Shown: positions 1-4,313 of the stretch, in pieces
How the letters are laid out: each line of letters starts with the position of its first letter
How positions within the stretch are numbered: position 1 is the first letter of the stretch
Origin: Vulcanimicrobiota bacterium
GTDB lineage: Bacteria; Vulcanimicrobiota; Vulcanimicrobiia; Vulcanimicrobiales; Vulcanimicrobiaceae
DNA length: 7,537 nt
Assembly (NCBI GenBank): GCA_013043945.1
Contig: JABEUW010000170.1
Location: forward strand, 1 to 7,537
Reading direction: 5' to 3'
Program-made: the position numbers and the translations under genes
The notes under the pieces: generated by a model
Seen by the model: the letters and a program-made list of their open reading frames with translations, nothing else
Databases searched by the model: none
What the model was told of the DNA's origin: nothing

Positions 1-629
1 ACTTCCCAGTTAAAGGCGCGGTATTTATCGGCGAGCGGCTCGAGCGGCATGATCTCTTCGGTACTGCCGTCGATCTGAATGAAATTGCGGTCGATGATGC
101 AGAGCAGATTATCGAGTTTGAATTTCGCCGCCGTCATCATCGCTTCCCAATGCAGGCCGCATTGGTGCTCGGCATCGGAGGTGACGACGTAGACGCGGAA
201 ATCGGCGCCGTCCATCTTCGCCGCTTGCGCCATGCCGACGCCCTGCGCGAGCCCTTCGCCGAGCGGTCCCGAGGTCGTCTCGACGCTGGGCAGCGAGACG
301 CGTTCCGGGTGCCCTTGGAGGCGCGTTCCGAATTTTCGCAACGTCAGCAGCTCGTCGACCGGAAAGTACCCGAAATTCGCCATCGCCGAATAGCGGACCG
401 GAGCGATGTGTCCGCAGGAGAGCAGCAGGCGGTCGCGCTGCGGCCAGTTCGGCTCCTCGGGGCGGTGGCGCATCACGTGTCCGTAGAGCGCGGTGAAAAT
501 GTCGGCCATGTCGAGCGAGCCGGCGGAGTGCCCGGAGCCGGCGGCGAGCAACGCGCGAATGATGCCTTCGCGCACGTCGGTCGCCTTGAGGTCAAGCTCC
601 CTCAAGCGTTGGGGGGTAAGCGTCTGCAT
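1..629 (-). CDS. Transketolase, N-terminal (ThDP-binding) part, cut by window edge
   Basis: About 209 residues are visible; the C-terminal end lies beyond position 1. Transketolase moves two-carbon ketol units between sugar phosphates in the cytoplasmic pentose phosphate or Calvin pathways, using thiamine diphosphate (ThDP) and a divalent metal. Visible family motifs, in order: GSGHSAGSL (31-39, first active-site His H34), LSCGH (70-74), LQGHP (104-108), TTSGPLGEGLAQG (118-130), then SDAE (151-154) and IDRNFIQIDG (179-188). The metal ligands would be D152 and N182, 30 residues apart as in E. coli TktA (D155/N185). The usual GDGE reads SDAE here, an uncommon form. ATG at 629-627 is the natural start because it precedes the conserved helix directly. 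Whether this is a split N-subunit of about 280 aa or a full-length enzyme of about 660 aa cannot be told from the window. The gene is divergent from hicAB. Confidence 0.93.
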   Translation of the reverse strand, partial: MQTLTPQRLRELDLKATDVREGIIRALLAAGSGHSAGSLDMADIFTALYGHVMRHRPEEPNWPQRDRLLLSCGHIAPVRYSAMANFGYFPVDELLTLRKFGTRLQGHPERVSLPSVETTSGPLGEGLAQGVGMAQAAKMDGADFRVYVVTSDAEHQCGLHWEAMMTAAKFKLDNLLCIIDRNFIQIDGSTEEIMPLEPLADKYRAFNWE

Positions 630-635
630 TCCCGC

Positions 636-644
636 GTTATACCA
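636..644 (-). promoter_or_regulatory. Possible extended -10 promoter for transketolase
   Basis: Read on the minus strand, positions 644-636 spell TGGTATAAC. This matches an extended -10 element (TGn followed by TATAAC, one mismatch from TATAAT). Transcription starting about 7 nt downstream would fall at or next to the ATG at 629, giving a leaderless or nearly leaderless mRNA. That fits the absence of a purine-rich ribosome binding site before this ATG. No convincing -35 box is seen. This is motif matching only. Confidence 0.3.
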
Positions 645-736
645 GGTGCCGCCCCTTGGGCCCTCGCGGGAAGGTCGGACCGGTGCGGCGACGAGCTTCG
701 CGGGCGATCACGAACCGTGCGGCGAAAAAACGGGCC

Positions 737-928
737 ATGCCGATACGTGTTCGTGAGGTTCTTCGACGCTTATCGGAGGACGGCTGGGTTGTCGTGGCAA
801 CTCGCGGCAGCCATCGGCAATTTAAGCATCCGTCCAAGCCGGGCCGCGTGACAGTACCTGGGCGCGAGGGCGACGAACTCCAGGAAGGGACGTGGCGATC
901 CATTCAACGACAGGCAGGTTGGAAGTGA
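737..928 (+). CDS. hicA: HicA-type mRNA interferase toxin
   Basis: A 63-aa protein of the HicA / YcfA family. HicA toxins have a small double-stranded-RNA-binding-like fold, cleave mRNA and arrest growth when not bound by HicB. The N-terminus (residues 2-21) has the usual helix followed by a GWVVV strand. The hallmark GSHRQFKHP lies at 24-32, with the catalytic histidine at H26, then a basic VTVPGREGDELQEGT segment and a final helix ending GWK. The length is typical of the family. The frame is open upstream to an earlier ATG at 656, but homology begins at 737, so the later ATG is chosen. No strong Shine-Dalgarno is seen before it. Its TGA (926-928) overlaps the proposed GTG start of hicB, so the two are likely translationally coupled. 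Confidence 0.88.
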   Translation: MPIRVREVLRRLSEDGWVVVATRGSHRQFKHPSKPGRVTVPGREGDELQEGTWRSIQRQAGWK

Positions 929-1131
929 AATATCCAGTGATCATCGAGCGAGGCGAACGGAACTTTTCGGCATACGCACCCGATTTGCCCGGATGCGTGG
1001 CGACTGGTGCGACGCTTGAGGAGACCCAGCGGAACATTCGTGACGCCATCGAGTTGCATATCGAGGGGATGCGAGAGGACGGCCTGCCCGTACCGGCCGT
1101 CTCCGCCGTGGTATTTGCTGAAGTAGCCTAG
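925..1131 (+). CDS. hicB: HicB-type antitoxin, short form
   Basis: A 68-aa antitoxin with the partial RNase H-like fold of HicB (UPF0150 type) that binds and blocks HicA. Family signatures: MKYPVIIERG (1-10), SAYAPDLPGC (15-24), the G-A-T-x-E-E turn (28-33) and the helix AIELHIEGMREDGLPVP (41-57). The chosen start is GTG 925-927, because HicB proteins normally begin with M-K-Y/F-P-V and this gives a 4-base GTGA overlap with the hicA stop. An in-frame GTG at 892 would add 11 unusual residues. The protein ends soon after the core domain, with no room for the C-terminal ribbon-helix-helix or HTH DNA-binding domain of longer HicBs. Autoregulation by direct DNA binding is therefore doubtful. The gene is convergent with ggt, only 25 bases away. 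Confidence 0.9.
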   Translation: MKYPVIIERGERNFSAYAPDLPGCVATGATLEETQRNIRDAIELHIEGMREDGLPVPAVSAVVFAEVA

Positions 1132-1156
1132 CCCCCCTGATAGGAGACCGCTTCGC

Positions 1157-2908
1157 TTAGTACCCCAGCGCTGCCCCGGCGGGGTGGCGCCGATCGCTCC
1201 CGCCTTCGAGCATGCCGGTTGTGGGATCGACGAGGATCGCTTGCGCCGAGCCCCAGGTGGGTATCTGGAGCATTCGATAGCCTTCTTTTTCCAACGCCAG
1301 GATAACCGTCGGAGCGAACGCCCCCGGTTCGTACTGTATTTCGTCGGGGAGCCACTGCATGTGGATCCGCGGCGCGTCGACCGCCTGCATCGCATTCATT
1401 CCGAAATCGAGGGCATTGAGGATCGTCTCCAACGTGATCGTGATGATCCGCGAACCGCCGGGGCTTCCCGTTACCATGAAGAGTTTTCCGTTATGCAGCA
1501 CGATCGTCGGCGACATCGATGAGAGCGGATGCTTGAACGGCTCGATCGCATTGACTTTTCCCTGCACCAACCCGTACATATTCGGCACGCCGGGCTTCGA
1601 GGTGAAATCGTCCATCTCGTCGTTGAGAAAGAAACCGGTCGTTCCGGCCATCACGCCCGACCCGAACCAATCGTTGAGCGTGTAGGTGACGCCGACGGCA
1701 TTTCCCCAACGATCGACGATCGAAAAGTGCGTGGTATCGCGATGTTCGTGCCAATGCACGCCGAGCCCGGGATGCACCTCGCTCGATGGCGTCGCACGAT
1801 CCGGCGAAATTTGCGCGCGCAGTTTTGCGGCGTACGATTGCGAGAGCAACTGCGCGATCGGTTCGGCGCCGAAAGCGGGATCGCCGAGGTAGGCGTTGCG
1901 GTCGGCATACGCCCGTCGCTCCGCCTCGACGAGATAGTGCGTCTCTTTGATGGAGTGCCAGCCCCACTGCGTGAACGGATAGGGCGCGACGATGTGCAAG
2001 ATTTCGCAGATCGTTACGCCGCCCGAACTCGGCGGCGGCGAGGAGATAATTTTGTAGCCGTGATAATCGCAGGCGGTCGGCGTACTGACGACGGTGTGGT
2101 AATCGGCGAAATCGCGCATCGAGAGAATGCCGCCGTGGGCGTTGCTCGCAGCGACGATCGCACGCGCGATCGGGCCACGGTAGAACGCCGCCGACCCACC
2201 ACGCGAAATCTCTTCCAACGTGCGCGCGAGTTCGGGCTGCTTCACCACCTGTCCGGGAACCGGCAGGTGACCGTTCGGCATCCAAATCGCACGCAGGTTC
2301 GCTTGTTTTGCAAACGTATAAGCGCCGCTATAGCCTTCGGCGAGCGAACCGTGGAACGGGATGAGATCGCCGCCGGTGAACGTGAAGCCGTTTTTTGCCA
2401 GCGCGATCGCGGGCGCCATCAGCGCAGCGCGCGACATCGTGCCGAAGCGTTCGCGCGCAGTCTCCATGCCGGCGACCGTCCCCGGGACGCCGATCGAGAG
2501 CCAGCCCTTGGTGGAGCGCCCGGGCACGACGTTGCCGTGCTTGTCGAGGTACATCGAGGGCGTCGCCCGCGCCGGTGCGACCTCGCGAAAATCGATGAAG
2601 GCGCTGCGCCCGTCGTGCATACGCACCAGCATGAAGCCGCCGCCGCCGATATTGCCGCAGCACGGATCGACGACCGCAAGTGCGTAGGCGACCGCGACCG
2701 CCGCATCGACGGCGTTCCCGCCGTGTTTGAGGACGTCGAGCCCTACCTGCGAGGCGTAGCGCTGCTCGGTCACCACCATGCCGTGACGGCCGATCCCCAT
2801 CGGCGGCGAGATCGCCATCTTCGGGCGCGGCCAGGGGCCAACGGCGAGAAGCGCGAGCGCCGAGAGCGCGGCGAGCAATCGGTGCGCGAGGGTTGCAGCA
2901 TTTCTCAT
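1157..2908 (-). CDS. ggt: Gamma-glutamyltransferase, exported proenzyme
   Basis: A complete 583-aa proenzyme, the usual family length. Ggt hydrolyses or transfers the gamma-glutamyl group of glutathione and related compounds in the periplasm, salvaging Glu and Cys-Gly. Residues 1-25 form a signal peptide (RNAATLAHR, then a hydrophobic stretch LLAALSALALLAV). The large subunit includes NAVDAAVA (65-72), GNIGGGGF (85-92) and FIDFRE, with R108 matching substrate-binding R114 of E. coli. Autocleavage before T392 in DTTHFS would release the small subunit with T392 as nucleophile. N412, D433/D434, PLSSMSP (461-467; S463-S464) and GSPGG (481-485) match the E. coli residues with a one-position offset. 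A lid loop (PGVPNMYGLVQG, 439-450) is present, as in E. coli. The ATG at 2908-2906 has a G-rich run (GGGGG) just upstream as a plausible ribosome binding site. Divergent from the peptide cluster; no functional link is evident. Confidence 0.96.
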   Translation of the reverse strand: MRNAATLAHRLLAALSALALLAVGPWPRPKMAISPPMGIGRHGMVVTEQRYASQVGLDVLKHGGNAVDAAVAVAYALAVVDPCCGNIGGGGFMLVRMHDGRSAFIDFREVAPARATPSMYLDKHGNVVPGRSTKGWLSIGVPGTVAGMETARERFGTMSRAALMAPAIALAKNGFTFTGGDLIPFHGSLAEGYSGAYTFAKQANLRAIWMPNGHLPVPGQVVKQPELARTLEEISRGGSAAFYRGPIARAIVAASNAHGGILSMRDFADYHTVVSTPTACDYHGYKIISSPPPSSGGVTICEILHIVAPYPFTQWGWHSIKETHYLVEAERRAYADRNAYLGDPAFGAEPIAQLLSQSYAAKLRAQISPDRATPSSEVHPGLGVHWHEHRDTTHFSIVDRWGNAVGVTYTLNDWFGSGVMAGTTGFFLNDEMDDFTSKPGVPNMYGLVQGKVNAIEPFKHPLSSMSPTIVLHNGKLFMVTGSPGGSRIITITLETILNALDFGMNAMQAVDAPRIHMQWLPDEIQYEPGAFAPTVILALEKEGYRMLQIPTWGSAQAILVDPTTGMLEGGSDRRHPAGAALGY

Positions 2909-3100
2909 ACGCCCCCGTTCGTTGCCCGATCGACAAAATCCACGCGGTTCGAGCCTACGCCTGCCTCTGTCTTAAGGTAAAGCGGCTCAGGAGGAAGCCC
3001 GGAGGGGGGGGGTAAGTCGAGCGGCTATCGCCGGAGAGACGCCTCGATAAACGGAGGTTGCTCGGGCGAAAAAACGTCTTCTTATTTTGGAGGTTAGATC
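2909..3100. promoter_or_regulatory. Divergent spacer with G9 run and possible folded leader
   Basis: This 192-bp region must hold the promoters of ggt (leftward) and the peptide cluster (rightward). I find no clear -35/-10 pair for either. It contains nine consecutive Gs (3004-3012). A possible RNA fold lies just before the first peptide gene: GAGACG (3036-3041) pairs with CGTCTT (3075-3080, one G-U), enclosing a small hairpin CCTC (3042-3045) / GAGG (3054-3057). A strong Shine-Dalgarno, GGAGGT (3089-3094), sits between this fold and the TTG start. Parts resemble glycine-riboswitch wording (GGAGAGAC), but the rest of that consensus is missing. Confidence 0.35.
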
Positions 3101-3283
3101 TTGTTGAAGAAGATCATCGCTGGTGCGATCCTTTCGCTATCGGTGGCCGTCGGGGCGGGGGCACAGGCGCGGGCCTGTTTCATAACCGGCAGCGGTTGCC
3201 ACTACGTTATGCTTTGCTCGTACCATAACAATGGCACGGGCGGCTACTATGTCGCCCATACCTACAATTACTGCCTGGATTAA
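3101..3283 (+). CDS. Secreted four-cysteine microprotein, copy A
   Basis: A 60-codon gene of no family I recognise. Residues 1-25 are a textbook Sec signal peptide: lysines (K3, K4), hydrophobic core IIAGAILSLSVAV, then cleavage options AQA or ARA ending at A23 or A25. The mature peptide is about 35 residues with C26, C33, C39 and C58, so two disulfides or a metal site are possible, and it is rich in Tyr, Asn and Gly. The C-terminal block NGTGG (43-48 region), AHTYN (52-56) and C58 is shared with the next gene. Starts are TTG: 3101 lies 6 bases and 3104 lies 9 bases after GGAGGT, and the latter would give a classic MKK N-terminus. Codons for conserved residues differ from copy B mostly at synonymous positions, which argues that the protein is under selection. 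Function unknown; a toxin-like, carrier or metal-binding peptide is possible. Confidence 0.77.
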   Translation: MLKKIIAGAILSLSVAVGAGAQARACFITGSGCHYVMLCSYHNNGTGGYYVAHTYNYCLD

Positions 3284-3293
3284 TCGGCTCCTC

Positions 3294-3325
3294 GCGCGCC
3301 ATCTTGGAAGCCCGGGATGGCGTGC
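3294..3325 (+). terminator. Intercistronic hairpin between the two microprotein genes
   Basis: GCGCGCCATC (3294-3303) can pair with GATGGCGTGC (3316-3325) as a 10-bp stem with one G-U pair and a 12-base loop. It begins 10 bases after the copy A stop codon. It is followed by AATTT and, further on, TTTGTTTT (3337-3344), so it could be a weak terminator, but an mRNA-stabilising 3' end element or a processing site is equally likely. The stem is visible directly; the role is inferred. Confidence 0.45.
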
Positions 3326-3356
3326 AATTTCACGCTTTGTTTTGTAAGGAGAATTC

Positions 3357-3548
3357 ATGAACATTTTGTTTAGGAAAATATTCGCCGGTGCGACGCTCGC
3401 GCTTGCCGTCGCAGCCGGCGCTGCGGCACAGGCGCAGGCATGCTTTCCAGTTAACGGTGGGTGCGTATTCTACCTCGTGTGTTCGTACAATCAAAACGGA
3501 ACGGGAGGATTCTACATCGCCCATACGTACAATTTTTGCGAAGATTAG
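3357..3548 (+). CDS. Secreted four-cysteine microprotein, copy B
   Basis: A 63-codon paralogue of the preceding gene. Residues 1-28 form a signal peptide (R6, K7, then FAGATLALAVAAGAA, with cleavage likely at AQA after A26 or A28). The mature part keeps C29, C36, C42 and C61 with exactly the spacing of copy A (C-x6-C-x5-C-x18-C). About 20 of 35 mature residues are identical, including CSY, NGTGG, AHTYN and the final C-x-D. Changes at other aligned sites are mostly conservative (Y/F, V/I, M/L). The ATG at 3357 follows AAGGAG (3346-3351) by 5 bases, a strong start. The residue before the first Cys is Ala, but no Leu stands at -3, so a lipoprotein signal is unlikely. It sits 73 bp after copy A and 66 bp before the next gene in the same direction. 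Function unknown. Confidence 0.82.
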   Translation: MNILFRKIFAGATLALAVAAGAAAQAQACFPVNGGCVFYLVCSYNQNGTGGFYIAHTYNFCED

Positions 3549-3554
3549 CTTAGA

Positions 3555-3600
3555 GCGCGCTCTTCCGGCTTTCCGGCACGGCGCGCCCCCTTTCTTTTTC
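3555..3600 (+). terminator. Hairpin plus T-rich tract: possible terminator or attenuator
   Basis: GCGCGC (3555-3560) can pair with GCGCGC (3581-3586). Inside it, CCGG (3565-3568) pairs with CCGG (3573-3576) around a CTTT loop. The structure is followed by CCCC and a T-rich run, TTTCTTTTT (3591-3599). AGAGCGCGCTCT (3552-3563) is also a perfect palindrome. The arrangement resembles a rho-independent terminator placed between the peptide genes and the downstream secreted protein/receptor genes. It would reduce but need not abolish read-through. The T tract is interrupted and a C run separates it from the stem, so termination may be partial. Confidence 0.42.
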
Positions 3601-3614
3601 GGAGACCATTACCA

Positions 3615-4313
3615 ATGACTCGCACCATACTCATCTCACCGTCCGCCGCTATAGCGGCCGTCCTACTCCTTGCCGTGTCGCCTCACACCCCGCCGGAGGC
3701 GCGAGTGCTATCTCCAAGAGCAATCACCCCCGGCGCAACTTTTCGATACGTGCGAACTGTGGTTGCGACACGGGCTCCAGTCGTTCGCGAAACTATGCAG
3801 GTAAAGATACTCACTGTTTCCTCAAGCGGCTACTCGGCTCGCATAACCTATAAGCGGCCTGGAAGTGCGCCCGACGTGAAAGAGATCGTCGCAAATAACA
3901 ACGGTTGGCATTATCTCGACGGGTCGAAACGGCCTCACGATTTCCTAACGGTCGATCCCGCTCGGTTTTGCTCGCTACCGGCCGTCGTTGCAACGGGATC
4001 GCATTGGGACTGCAGCGCGAAAACCGTATGGGGGGATTGGCCCGCGGGGCCAGCGCATGTGGTCGTTATCGCCTCGACGCCGTCAAGCTTCCAACTGAGC
4101 GAAAGTGGCACCGGCGCACCGCGGTTGCAGACCGCAATTGATGATGATACGGGCCAACCGGTCGCTACGAGAACGACGACGACGTGGCATACGCTCTCGG
4201 ACTTTACCAACGACATGCTCCGCTACGAGCGAACGACGGTGAGGGTTCTGATCCACGTGGGAGATCAGGCCCTGCCCGTAACGTTCACGACGACCATTCG
4301 GCCCGCACCTTGA
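3615..4313 (+). CDS. Secreted protein of unknown function, beta-rich
   Basis: A 232-aa protein that I cannot assign to a family. Residues 1-21 look like a signal peptide (R3, then ILISPSAAIAAVLLLAV). The rest alternates short hydrophobic/polar strands rich in Thr, Val and Ser (for example FRYVRTVV 43-50, YSARITYK 73-80, VRVLIHV 209-215, VTFTTTI 222-228) with no further membrane segment. This suggests a beta-sandwich or LolA-like concave beta fold in the periplasm, which is an inference. C119 and C133 could form one disulfide. ATG 3615 follows GGAG (3601-3604) at 10 bases. Its TGA (4311-4313) overlaps the TTG start of the receptor gene (4310-4312), which suggests translational coupling and a shared job, perhaps as a periplasmic or surface partner of the receptor. 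Confidence 0.75.
   Translation: MTRTILISPSAAIAAVLLLAVSPHTPPEARVLSPRAITPGATFRYVRTVVATRAPVVRETMQVKILTVSSSGYSARITYKRPGSAPDVKEIVANNNGWHYLDGSKRPHDFLTVDPARFCSLPAVVATGSHWDCSAKTVWGDWPAGPAHVVVIASTPSSFQLSESGTGAPRLQTAIDDDTGQPVATRTTTTWHTLSDFTNDMLRYERTTVRVLIHVGDQALPVTFTTTIRPAP

Noticed and set aside
150..851. A 233-codon plus-strand open frame over the transketolase and the hicA start
   Set aside because: It is the complement of the transketolase frame for most of its length and then runs out of frame into hicA; there is no recognisable domain.
1529..2980. A 483-codon open frame on the plus strand opposite ggt
   Set aside because: It lies antisense to a clear gamma-glutamyltransferase with all catalytic motifs. 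Its product is Arg/Asp-rich and has no protein-like pattern, as expected for the complement of a GC-rich gene.
3033..3080. Resemblance of the peptide leader to a glycine riboswitch (GGAGAGAC start)
   Set aside because: The rest of the glycine aptamer consensus (CCGAAGGGGCAA and the later CTCAGGCAAAAGGAC-like block) is absent; only the short opening words match.
3167..3181. Lipoprotein signal before the first cysteine of the microproteins
   Set aside because: The residues before Cys are A-R-A and A-Q-A, with no Leu, Val or Ile at -3, and a normal signal peptidase I site is present just upstream. Both copies fit secreted peptides better than lipoproteins.
4184..4309. Longer receptor start at ATG 4184
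   Set aside because: The extra 42 residues lie entirely within the upstream gene in another frame, are charged and polar, and would bury the signal peptide. TTG 4310 puts the signal peptide at the N-terminus.
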